DNA of 46,733 bases from Candidatus Adlerbacteria bacterium (GTDB lineage Bacteria; Patescibacteriota; Minisyncoccia; Phycocordibacterales; SBAW01), in assembly GCA_903819895.1 (NCBI GenBank), contig CAIJFH010000026.1:1-46733 (forward strand), written 5' to 3'. Below are positions 15,670 to 23,326 of this stretch, piece by piece. Each line of letters opens with the position of its first letter. Position 1 is the stretch's first letter. The position numbers and the translations under genes are program-made. The notes beneath the pieces were generated by a model. That model made no database searches, was not told where the DNA came from, and saw only the letters and a program-made list of their open reading frames with translations.

Positions 15670-16500
15670 CTACTCGGTCGTGCGCGCTGCAAGTTTGAGC
15701 CAGCGCACGGACACAAACTCGTAGTTGATGACGCCGAGAACAGCACCTGCAAACCCGCCGACGAGAGCGCTGCCGAAAGCGTAGCCAATAGCGGCGCCAA
15801 GCGATGCGTCGACGAAGCATAGCGTGCGGCGCTTGGAGTGGATGTGGACGAACACTCCTGCTACGAACTGTGCCAGCAGCATGGCGGCTCTTGTAATGAA
15901 GGAGATGAGCTGTGTACAAAGCGACGGCGAATGAAGCACCAGCCACCAAAGTCCTTTCAGCAGATGGTACATCACGCCCAATGGGTTCGCTTTGCGTGCA
16001 ATGTTGTAACCACTGGTAATTTCATGCCGCAAGCAACTTTCGTATTCGCTGTTATAAGCAAAACGAAAGCGATCAGGGAGTCCTATCCAGACGATTGCCA
16101 GATTAAATACGATGGCCGCACACATAATCGTGGTGACACTCCACGCTCCCTCGTGAAGTGCGTCTAGCCACCCAAATCCTTTGGTAACAAGAATAGATAG
16201 TACCAGCACAACGATAACGCTTGTCGTCGCTGCGCACATGCCTATCCACTGGGCGAATAGTGCTTGCCAGTAGAGGTAATACGGTCGCCACGTGATAGTC
16301 CTGCGATAGGAATGGACGACACCCGCACAGAATTGTCGGAAGTCGGCCGCCACATAGGCAACCATGCCGCCAATCAGCGCACCAACGCTCCAAAAGTACG
16401 ACCCGTATTGGAAGCGGCTGGCGATATCGAGGGCGACGAAAGCACCCGTGAGCGCGCCCAAAGCGCACGCACCGATGATAGACCATGTCTCGCGTTGCAT
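15670..16500 (-). CDS. Unknown polytopic membrane protein
   Basis: A 276-residue protein with about six hydrophobic segments. Two are Gly-rich pairs near the ends (LGALTGAFVALDIAS and GAAIGYAFGSALVGGFAGAVLGV), with a central soluble part containing DRFRFAYNSEYESCLRHE. I do not recognise a family. Unlike most genes here it has a strong GGAGGAG site six bases before the ATG. Its leader contains the hairpin GGCTCT/AGAGCC and a plausible TTGCGT-17-TAGATT promoter. Confidence 0.7.
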   Translation of the reverse strand: MQRETWSIIGACALGALTGAFVALDIASRFQYGSYFWSVGALIGGMVAYVAADFRQFCAGVVHSYRRTITWRPYYLYWQALFAQWIGMCAATTSVIVVLVLSILVTKGFGWLDALHEGAWSVTTIMCAAIVFNLAIVWIGLPDRFRFAYNSEYESCLRHEITSGYNIARKANPLGVMYHLLKGLWWLVLHSPSLCTQLISFITRAAMLLAQFVAGVFVHIHSKRRTLCFVDASLGAAIGYAFGSALVGGFAGAVLGVINYEFVSVRWLKLAARTTE

Positions 16501-16504
16501 CCTT

Positions 16505-16550
16505 TACTCCTCCGAGTGAGGGCTCTCTGACCTCAAAGAGCCAAGTTTGT
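16505..16550 (-). promoter_or_regulatory. Leader hairpin and ribosome binding site
   Basis: On the minus strand GGCTCT and AGAGCC form a stem just upstream of GGAGGAG, which is six bases before the ATG at 16500. It is one of few canonical ribosome binding sites in the window. Confidence 0.5.
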
Positions 16551-16601
16551 ACTATGCTAGAATCTACTACAAGAAATAAGAGTACGCAAGACCGCCTCCA
16601 G

Positions 16602-19600
16602 TTACTTCTTTTGGTTTGCTCTATAGAACAGGGTTGGGGTGAGGACAAGCGTGAGGACGATGGCGAAGGTGAGGCCAAACATGACCGCAAAGGCGAGCGG
16701 ACCCCACATGCCGCCCGAGCCCGCGAGCGGTATCATGCCGATGACCGTGGTGACGGTGGTGAGGAATATCGGGCGCAGGCGTGTTGCTGCCGAGTCGACC
16801 ACGATGTCGAGGATCGGCTTGTTTGGCTCCTCGCGCAGGTGGTGGATCATCGAGTCCATCAGGATGATGGCGTGGTTGATGATGACGCCGCCAAGCGCGA
16901 TGAAGCCGAGCAGCGAGGGGAAGGAGATCGGCTGCCCGGTAAACGCCAGCCCATCGAGCACACCAATGAGCGCCAAGGGCACGATCATCAGGAGGTAGAG
17001 CGTGTAGCGGAAGGAGTTAAACGCGATGATGAGTATCATAAACATCAGCACCAACCCTGCCACGAGCGCCAAGAGCATTTGTTGAAACGAGGTGTTGACG
17101 TCTTGGCTCTCGCCGCCGTAGGAGACGGTGACGCCCGGCGGCAGGTGGAGCTCGCCAACCCGCTTTTGAAACTCCGCGACCACTGCGGCGGTTGTTGTCT
17201 GTGTGTCGGGGTAGGCCGAGAGTGTCTCGATGCGTTTTTTGTCTTTGTGCGAGATGCTGGTGTTGCTCAGTGCGAGCGAGTCGTTGAGCACGGAGCCCAG
17301 CAAGATGCTCTGTGTTGGCCCTTGGATGGTGAGATTTTTAATCGTGTCGATGGATGTCTCGGTGGTGGTGTTGGGGTCGGTCGAGTTGGGGTTGAGGTTG
17401 AGTTTAACCACCACATCAATCGTCTGTGATGGTTGGGTAATCGTGGTTGCTTTGGTGCCGTTGATTGCGGCGCGCAGTGTTTGTGCAATTTGCACCGTCG
17501 AGAGCCCCTGTGCGGTTGCTTTGGCGCGGTTGATCGAGAGGTCAAACTCCGTGCCATTGTTTTTGGTAGTTGAGTCGATGTTGGTGACATGCGGGATGGT
17601 TGCAAGCAGTTGTCGCCCGGCGTCGGTGGCGGCGATAATCTGGTTGAGGTCATCACCTTTAAACTGAATTTGGATCGGCGCGCCAGAGGACGGCCCGTTG
17701 TTGGGCTGCAGCACCTGCACGTTAGCGTCGGTCACCACAGCAAGTTGTCGCTGCAACTCCGCGACCATTTGGGTGCTCGTCTCGGGGTGGCCAGGCGGCA
17801 GGTTGACGGTGATATTTGCCTCGTTGCTGCCCGAGGCCGAGCTGCCGCTGAGTGCCGAGCTTTGGCCCACTGTGGTTTGGAAGGAGGAGATATGTTTGTT
17901 GGCGTACAAAATCTCCTCGACCTCGCGGACGACCAGGTCGGTCTGCGCGAGTGTTGTGCCCTGCGGTTTTTCGATATTGATATACACGTAGTCGACATTG
18001 CTCTGTGGGAAGAATATCGCCTGCACGAGCCCGGTCGCTGGCAACAAGAGCGACAGGACAAACATCCCTGCTAGCGTGCGCAAAAAGATGCGCTGCCATT
18101 TGCTGCTTTGGAGGAGTGTGCGCAAGGTGTTTTTGTACCACTCGGTGGCGATGTGGGTGTACTCCTCCTGCTTTTTCTCTAGGCGGTTGGGTGCCTTTTT
18201 AGTAAAGAGCACGGCGATGACCGGTACGATGCCCAGCGCCACGACAATCGATGCCAACAGCACAAAGATGAGTGTGTAGGGGATGCCGGCGATAAACTTG
18301 CCGATGATGCCGGTGATAAAAAACAGCGGCGCAAAGACGGCCACCGTCGCCATCGTGCCCGCGATGAGCGGCCAGGCGTAATCCTTAAGTGCCGCGCGCG
18401 CTGCGACCATGATGTCGCCATAGATCGCCATGCGCGCGTGTATCGCTTCGGTAATCACAATGCCCGAGTCGACCAAGATACCAACCGCCAAGATGAGCGA
18501 GAACAAGCTGATAAAGTTGAGCGTGTTGCCGGTAAAGTAGAGGCCGATAAACGCGATAAGGAACGATAGTGGGATCGAGAGTGCCGCGATGAGCGACTCG
18601 CGCCAGCCGATGGTGAGCAAGAGTGCGAGGATGACGAGCAGCACCGTCTCGAAGCCGGTTTTGGTGAGGTCGCCCAGCTGCTTGCCCACCTGCACGCCTT
18701 GGTCGGTCGAGGGCGAGATAAGCACGTTGAGCCCGGCGAGCGTTGTGGTTTGTAGCGTGGCAATCTGCTGCTTAACCGCAGTCGAGACGCCCTGGATGCT
18801 CGCGCCGGTTTGCTTATATATAAGGAGTGTGATCGCGTTGTTGCTTGGCGTGCCGCTGGTGCTGACACGTGAGTAGGTCGACGCAGGAGCGAGCGCGTCG
18901 GATATGGTGGCGATGTCGCGCACGTACACGGGCGCGCCGTTTTTGCTGGTCACCGCGATGTTTTGGATCTCGGCGGGGTCGGTGATGCCGCCTTTAAAGT
19001 TGACCGCATACTTGACGCCATCCATCGAGATGCTACCCGCGGGCAATGCTGCATTGGATGCGCTAATGGCCGAGATCACATCGGTCAGCCGTAGGTTGTA
19101 CTGCGCGAGCTGCTCTTTGTTGACAACCACATCGACCTCGCGCGCGGGCACGCCGGTGATGTCGACATGTGACACGCCGTGCACATTTTTTAAATCATCC
19201 GACAATGTTTTGCCGAGTGTCGAGAACTCCATCGGTGATCGGTCGCCCGCAATCGAGACAACCAAAATGGGTTGATCATTAAAGTTGATTTTGCTCACCT
19301 GGGGCGCGGTCACGTCGCTGGGCAAATCGGGCACTGCCTTTGAGACCGCATCGCGCAGGTTTTGGATCGACTGGTTGACGTCCGCATTCGCGTCAAACTG
19401 CACCACCACCGAGGCGATGCCACTGCCTGACGACGAGGTAACCGTGTCGAGGTTGTCGAGGTTCTCGATCTGATCCTCGAGCTTGTCGGTCACCAAGCGC
19501 TCGGTGTCCTCGGCCGATGCGCCAGGGAAGACGGCCGTGACAATGCCGTAGGGGATCACAATCGATGGCGAATTTTCTTTGGGGATCTGCGCGACCGCGT

Positions 19601-19682
19601 ACGCACCCGCGACAATAAGCGTCACGATACAGACGTAACTAAACTGTCGCTTTTCGAGAAAGAAGTTCCAAAGAGGTAACAT
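16602..19682 (-). CDS. RND-family efflux transporter
   Basis: A 1026-residue AcrB/HAE1-type inner-membrane exporter with two six-helix halves and large outer domains. The start is typical (LPLWNFFLEKRQFSYV), as are VFPGASAEDTERLVTDKLEDQI, ALLLTIGWRESLIAALSIPLSF and QPISFPSLLGFIALGGVIINHA. In TM4 the usual LVDDAIVV reads LVDSGIVI, so only one Asp of the pair remains. In TM10 the AcrB Lys position appears to be Asn or Ile in GGVIINHAIIL. Proton coupling may therefore differ. It is transcribed with the adaptor gene 15 bp upstream. An outer-membrane partner is absent, as expected for a monoderm. Confidence 0.92.
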   Translation of the reverse strand: MLPLWNFFLEKRQFSYVCIVTLIVAGAYAVAQIPKENSPSIVIPYGIVTAVFPGASAEDTERLVTDKLEDQIENLDNLDTVTSSSGSGIASVVVQFDANADVNQSIQNLRDAVSKAVPDLPSDVTAPQVSKINFNDQPILVVSIAGDRSPMEFSTLGKTLSDDLKNVHGVSHVDITGVPAREVDVVVNKEQLAQYNLRLTDVISAISASNAALPAGSISMDGVKYAVNFKGGITDPAEIQNIAVTSKNGAPVYVRDIATISDALAPASTYSRVSTSGTPSNNAITLLIYKQTGASIQGVSTAVKQQIATLQTTTLAGLNVLISPSTDQGVQVGKQLGDLTKTGFETVLLVILALLLTIGWRESLIAALSIPLSFLIAFIGLYFTGNTLNFISLFSLILAVGILVDSGIVITEAIHARMAIYGDIMVAARAALKDYAWPLIAGTMATVAVFAPLFFITGIIGKFIAGIPYTLIFVLLASIVVALGIVPVIAVLFTKKAPNRLEKKQEEYTHIATEWYKNTLRTLLQSSKWQRIFLRTLAGMFVLSLLLPATGLVQAIFFPQSNVDYVYINIEKPQGTTLAQTDLVVREVEEILYANKHISSFQTTVGQSSALSGSSASGSNEANITVNLPPGHPETSTQMVAELQRQLAVVTDANVQVLQPNNGPSSGAPIQIQFKGDDLNQIIAATDAGRQLLATIPHVTNIDSTTKNNGTEFDLSINRAKATAQGLSTVQIAQTLRAAINGTKATTITQPSQTIDVVVKLNLNPNSTDPNTTTETSIDTIKNLTIQGPTQSILLGSVLNDSLALSNTSISHKDKKRIETLSAYPDTQTTTAAVVAEFQKRVGELHLPPGVTVSYGGESQDVNTSFQQMLLALVAGLVLMFMILIIAFNSFRYTLYLLMIVPLALIGVLDGLAFTGQPISFPSLLGFIALGGVIINHAIILMDSMIHHLREEPNKPILDIVVDSAATRLRPIFLTTVTTVIGMIPLAGSGGMWGPLAFAVMFGLTFAIVLTLVLTPTLFYRANQKK

Positions 19683-19697
19683 ATATGTTGAGTATCG

Positions 19698-21320
19698 CTA
19701 CTGCGTGTCGACTTGTACCACTTGGCCGTCGGAGAGTCCGCGCGCGTCGGTGACAATGGCTGTCTCGGGGGTAAGTCCGTTGGTGATAGTGACTTGGTCG
19801 CCCACTACATCACCCAAGGTGACCGGATGTGCGGATAGGGTGCTGCTCGCTACGGTAAACACGGCCGCTCCTTGCGGTGTCATCTTAATTGCGATAATCG
19901 GGATGCGGATTGCACTCGTGGTGTTGGTGCTCGCGCCACTATTTTTTGTCGCGCGCTCCAGCGCAATGGTGACCGTCTCGCCATCGGTAAGCGTGTTTTG
20001 GTTGCGGTCGGGCAAGCCGATGCGCACCTCGATCTTGTTGGTGGTTGGGTCGAGCGCGGGGGCGATCGAGACAATCGTGCCCGCGATGCTGCCCTCGATG
20101 GTCGCTTTGCCCCCAACGGTGATGGTCTTTGCATCCTCGGGTGTCACATAGGTTTTGACCTCAAGCGCGTTGGGGTTGGATACAACGGCAATTTGAGACG
20201 GCACCGAGACAAAGTCGCCCTGCGACACCGGCAAGCTGATGATGGTGCCTGAAATGGGGCTGCGCACGCGGGTCTTCTCGAGGTTGGCTTTTGCTGCGTT
20301 GAGCGCGCCTTGTGCCTGCTTCACGTTCGCTTGCGCAGCAGCCAAGTCGGCGGCTTGGCCGGTGGTGCCGCCGGTTGCGTACTGTTGGTTGGTGATTGCT
20401 GCGCTCGAGACAGCAGCATCGTAGGATGTCTTGCTGCCTGCGAGCGAGGAGATCGCGCCAACAACTGCCGAGCGCCCTGCGCCCACCGACACCTGCGACG
20501 CGCTAATGGTGCCAGCCGACACGGCAGCGGTGGGGATTGCTTTGGTGAGCGCGAGCGTGATATCGCTCAGCAGTGTTTGGATGGTCTGCGCGTCGGTGGC
20601 AAGCGTCGTGATGCTGCTGTCGATGTCCGACGTGGTGCCGAGGTTTGCCACGAGCGCTGCGTCGCGGGTGAGGGTGATCTCGGCCTGCGCGCGCTCGTTT
20701 TGGATGGTGATCGCCAACTGCGAGTCGGACGCGGTGACGTTAAAAAGAGGTGAGTTGCTACGCGGGTTGGTAAAGAGGAGGTCGGCCTTGTTGTGCACAG
20801 CGTCGTCCATCGACGCGTAGGCGCTCTGCATCGTGCTCGCTGCCGACAGCCGCGCATTGGCGATTGATTGGGTTGCTTGGCCCTGCGATAGTGTGGCAAT
20901 GGTGGTGCCGCTGCCGCCTGCTTTGGCGAGCGCCGCCTGTGCTGCCTCATATGCGCCCTGTGCCTGGAGCATGGCCGCCTGTTGGGAACTGTTTTCAAAC
21001 TCGGCAATCACCTCGCCAGCGCCAACCTGGTCGCCCAGCGACACATTGAGCGCTACCAACTCGCCCGAGGTTTGTGCAAGAATAGTCGCCTCACTGAGCG
21101 AGGTCACCTGGCCGGTCACGGGCAATGGCCCCGCAGGGGTCGAGAGCCCCGCGACCGATGACAACTGCACGTGCGTCACGGCAGCGGGGAGTGATGCGCT
21201 ACTCGCGCCACTGCGCAGCAGTGCTTGTCCAACAATGAGCACGATAACAATAATAATGAGCGCACCGCCGATGCTATACACCTTCGGCAAGTGCCGAATC
21301 CAACGAAAAAGTTTCTGCAT
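19698..21320 (-). CDS. RND-associated membrane fusion (adaptor) protein
   Basis: A 540-residue HlyD/AcrA-type adaptor with an N-terminal membrane anchor (YSIGGALIIIVIVLIVGQALL). The first lipoyl half is VTSLSEATILAQTSGELVALNVSLGDQVGAGEVIAEF. A long Ala/Ser/Gln-rich coiled-coil region covers roughly residues 115-350, and the second lipoyl half is KTRVRSPISGTIISLPVSQGDFV. Beta-barrel and membrane-proximal domains follow. The helical part is longer than in AcrA (about 397 residues in total). The start at 21320 (MQKLFRWIRH) is fixed by a TATACT box six bases upstream. It forms an operon with the RND gene. Confidence 0.9.
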   Translation of the reverse strand: MQKLFRWIRHLPKVYSIGGALIIIVIVLIVGQALLRSGASSASLPAAVTHVQLSSVAGLSTPAGPLPVTGQVTSLSEATILAQTSGELVALNVSLGDQVGAGEVIAEFENSSQQAAMLQAQGAYEAAQAALAKAGGSGTTIATLSQGQATQSIANARLSAASTMQSAYASMDDAVHNKADLLFTNPRSNSPLFNVTASDSQLAITIQNERAQAEITLTRDAALVANLGTTSDIDSSITTLATDAQTIQTLLSDITLALTKAIPTAAVSAGTISASQVSVGAGRSAVVGAISSLAGSKTSYDAAVSSAAITNQQYATGGTTGQAADLAAAQANVKQAQGALNAAKANLEKTRVRSPISGTIISLPVSQGDFVSVPSQIAVVSNPNALEVKTYVTPEDAKTITVGGKATIEGSIAGTIVSIAPALDPTTNKIEVRIGLPDRNQNTLTDGETVTIALERATKNSGASTNTTSAIRIPIIAIKMTPQGAAVFTVASSTLSAHPVTLGDVVGDQVTITNGLTPETAIVTDARGLSDGQVVQVDTQ

Positions 21321-21326
21321 GTCTCT

Positions 21327-21332
21327 AGTATA
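21327..21332 (-). promoter_or_regulatory. -10 box of the RND adaptor operon
   Basis: TATACT on the minus strand ends six bases before the ATG at 21320, predicting a leaderless mRNA. Confidence 0.6.
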
Positions 21333-21391
21333 CAACATCGCCCCGCAGAGCTCCTATATCGCAGATGTGCTTCCGAGTTTCGCTGTAACGG

Positions 21392-21397
21392 TATATT
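21392..21397 (+). promoter_or_regulatory. -10 box of the 21407 gene
   Basis: TATATT ends nine bases before the ATG at 21407; there is no ribosome binding site. Confidence 0.45.
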
Positions 21398-21406
21398 ATT
21401 TTTTGT

Positions 21407-21871
21407 ATGAACGATGCAGATGATTTACATGCGTGTATTGCTGCCGCAAAAGCAGTATACGAAAAACAATCAGTGTTGCGCTGTCCTTATTTTAACGAGA
21501 TGGTCACTCTCAATGCAGATGGATTTAATCATCTGTTGTATAAACCTAATCGCCAACCGCGCAACGTGAAAGAACAGCAATTAAAATTACGATTATTGAA
21601 AAAAGGTTTACGCATATTGCAGCGGGCAGGGACAGTGCAAGAGGAGCGATTGTGTTTCGAGAAAGTAGGAAAACAAAGAAGCGACGGTCTATCTGCGACA
21701 AAGGAGGTTCGGTATTGGGCGTTCCACGATATTGTTGGAGAAACAAAACGTTTTAAAATGCGCGTCATTGTGCGGAAGGTTGGAGATGGAAAAATAGCTT
21801 TTTGGAGTGTTATGCCGCACGGGAAGATTAATCGACAGCGTCTATATGATGAGGGCATAGGAGATGAGTAG
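21407..21871 (+). CDS. Unknown 154-residue protein, possible RelE/barnase-like nuclease fold
   Basis: I cannot assign a family with confidence. The arrangement NADGFNHLL, then a basic helical region (NVKEQQLKLRLLKKGLRIL), then RYWAFHDIVG and KMRVIVRKVGDGKIAFWSVMP resembles small EndoU/ColicinE5-RelE-like phage or toxin nucleases: early His, helical middle, late beta-strand ending in Ser-Val. This is a weak resemblance. No antitoxin gene is adjacent. The DNA is more AT-rich than its neighbours, which suggests transfer. Its stop lies 7 bp from the end of the small RNA on the other strand. Confidence 0.55.
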   Translation: MNDADDLHACIAAAKAVYEKQSVLRCPYFNEMVTLNADGFNHLLYKPNRQPRNVKEQQLKLRLLKKGLRILQRAGTVQEERLCFEKVGKQRSDGLSATKEVRYWAFHDIVGETKRFKMRVIVRKVGDGKIAFWSVMPHGKINRQRLYDEGIGDE

Positions 21872-21877
21872 AGAATC

Positions 21878-21900
21878 AAAAAAGCCGCCCAGTGGCGGCT
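21878..21900 (-). terminator. Rho-independent terminator of the small RNA
   Basis: A perfect 7-bp stem AGCCGCC/GGCGGCT with a 4-base loop, followed on the minus strand by TTTTTT. On the plus strand only CCTTT follows, so it may weakly end the 21407 gene as well. Confidence 0.8.
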
Positions 21901-21966
21901 CCTTTGGTGTACCTGTCTTCAGCTTTGGAAATCCTTAGCCGAAAAGGGGCTTTCGCCCACAGGCAC
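21878..21966 (-). ncRNA. Predicted small structured RNA with own promoter and terminator
   Basis: An approximately 89-nt RNA read from the sequence. A TTGCCC-17-TATACT promoter precedes it. P1 is GTGCCTGT (21966-21959) paired with ACAGGTAC (21916-21909). Inside are the perfect hairpin GGGC-GAAA-GCCC and a second arm TTCGGCT/AGCTGAA, giving a three-way junction. A terminator AGCCGCC-ACTG-GGCGGCT with six Ts ends it. No open reading frame of note exists on this strand. It does not match SRP RNA, 6S, tmRNA, RNase P or the common riboswitches I can recall. A promoter of its own and an end away from any gene argue for a trans-acting RNA. Confidence 0.65.
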
Positions 21967-21972
21967 ACTGCT

Positions 21973-22001
21973 AGTATACAGTACTGGTGTTTTGTGGGCA
22001 A
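21973..22001 (-). promoter_or_regulatory. Promoter of the small RNA
   Basis: TTGCCC (22001-21996), a 17-base spacer and TATACT (21978-21973). It is back-to-back with the proS promoter; the two -35 boxes are 13 bases apart. Confidence 0.7.
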
Positions 22002-22014
22002 CTACTGTTCGCCT

Positions 22015-22043
22015 TTGCTTGTCGCACGGTTTCCCCGTACAAT
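22015..22043 (+). promoter_or_regulatory. Promoter of proS
   Basis: TTGCTT, 17 bases, TACAAT, ending eight bases before the ATG at 22052. It predicts a leaderless mRNA and rules out T-box control, for which there is no room. Confidence 0.65.
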
Positions 22044-22051
22044 GGGCGAAT

Positions 22052-23326
22052 ATGAAGCATCCTACCTACTCGGCACGGCAGTCGCAGCTGTTTACTAAAA
22101 CGCGCAAGGAGGCGCCTAAGGACGAGGTGTCCAAAAACGCGCAGCTGTTAATCCGTGCGGGCTATGTCCACAAAGAGATGGCCGGCGTGTACGCCTATCT
22201 GCCGCTGGGGCTCCGTGTCCAGAATAATATAAAAGAAATTGTTCGCGAGGAGATGGAGAAAATTGGCGGGCAGGAGATTATCATGACCTCGCTGCAACGC
22301 AAAGAGTTGTGGGAGAAGACCAAGCGCTGGGATGACGAGGTGGTGGATGTGTGGTTTAAGACCGAACTCAAAGCAGGTGGGGACATTGGCCTGGCGTGGT
22401 CGCACGAGGAGCCGATTGCCGACATGATGAAAAATTATGTTGCCAGCTTCCGTGACTTGCCGATTTTTGTGTATCAATTTCAAACAAAATTGCGCAATGA
22501 GCTGCGCGCAAAGTCGGGCATTATGCGCGGGCGTGAGTTTGTGATGAAGGATATGTACTCGTTCTGTCTCGACGAGGCAGAGCACACACGTTTTTACAAC
22601 AGCACCATTGAGGCATACAAGCGTGTGTACGAGCGGCTCGGTATCGGCGCAGATACGTTTGTTACATTTGCGTCGGGTGGTGCGTTTACGCAGTTTAGTC
22701 ACGAGTTTCAAACCATTGCCGAGACAGGCGAGGATGTTATCTACATCAATCGCGAGAAAGGGATTGCAATCAACGAGGAGGTGCTCAATGAGGCAACGCT
22801 CAAAGAACTTGCGATTACACGCGCCGATTTAGAGGAGGTAAAGACAGCCGAGGTCGGCAATATATTCAACTTTGGGACACAAAAGTCCGAGGATCTGGGC
22901 CTGTTCTACACCAACGATAAAGGCGAGCAGATACCGGTCTGGATGGGCTCTTATGGCATTGGTATCACACGTGTGATGGGCCTGCTTGCAGAAAAGTTTT
23001 CTGATGCAAAAGGGCTCGTGTGGCCCGAGCAGGTGGCGCCATTTCGGGTGCACTTGGTGGAGTTGCAAAGCGACAATGTCGATGTGCGTGCCGAGGCCGC
23101 CGAGGTGTACCGCGAGTTGACCGAGGCAGGCGTGCCGGTGCTTTGGGATGATCGCGACGTGCGCGCGGGCGAGAAGTTTGCCGACAGCGACCTGATCGGC
23201 ATCCCACTGCGCGTGGTGGTGTCCGAGAAGACGCTTGCAGCAGGAAAATTTGAGTGCGTCCATCGCCAGGGTGGCCGGGTCGAGCACAAAAGTATGTCGG
23301 AGCTGCTGGGGCAGTTGACGGCATGA
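22052..23326 (+). CDS. proS: Prolyl-tRNA synthetase, short form without editing insertion
   Basis: A 424-residue class II aminoacyl-tRNA synthetase charging tRNA-Pro. AGVYAYLPLGLRVQNNIKEIVREEM is the N-terminal block, LRNELRAKSGIMRGREFVMKDMYSF motif 2, and GSYGIGITRVMGLLAE motif 3. The C-terminal anticodon-binding domain starts near residue 325. E. coli ProRS has about 570 residues with a roughly 180-residue editing (INS) domain between motifs 2 and 3; here the two parts are joined directly. Mischarged Ala-tRNA-Pro would need a separate editing protein. The 4-bp ATGA overlap with the second mreB suggests one transcript. Confidence 0.95.
   Translation: MKHPTYSARQSQLFTKTRKEAPKDEVSKNAQLLIRAGYVHKEMAGVYAYLPLGLRVQNNIKEIVREEMEKIGGQEIIMTSLQRKELWEKTKRWDDEVVDVWFKTELKAGGDIGLAWSHEEPIADMMKNYVASFRDLPIFVYQFQTKLRNELRAKSGIMRGREFVMKDMYSFCLDEAEHTRFYNSTIEAYKRVYERLGIGADTFVTFASGGAFTQFSHEFQTIAETGEDVIYINREKGIAINEEVLNEATLKELAITRADLEEVKTAEVGNIFNFGTQKSEDLGLFYTNDKGEQIPVWMGSYGIGITRVMGLLAEKFSDAKGLVWPEQVAPFRVHLVELQSDNVDVRAEAAEVYRELTEAGVPVLWDDRDVRAGEKFADSDLIGIPLRVVVSEKTLAAGKFECVHRQGGRVEHKSMSELLGQLTA

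Noticed and set aside
15365-15949. ORFs over and beside tRNA-Leu
   Set aside because: They read through the tRNA on either strand; the CPREDSN-type ending is a known artefact of tRNA-antisense translation.
16485-17429. 314-residue plus-strand ORF
   Set aside because: Antisense to the RND transporter; composition typical of a shadow frame.
22015-22051. T-box or other aminoacylation riboswitch ahead of proS or lysS
   Set aside because: The promoters end 6-8 bases from the start codons, leaving no leader for such an element.
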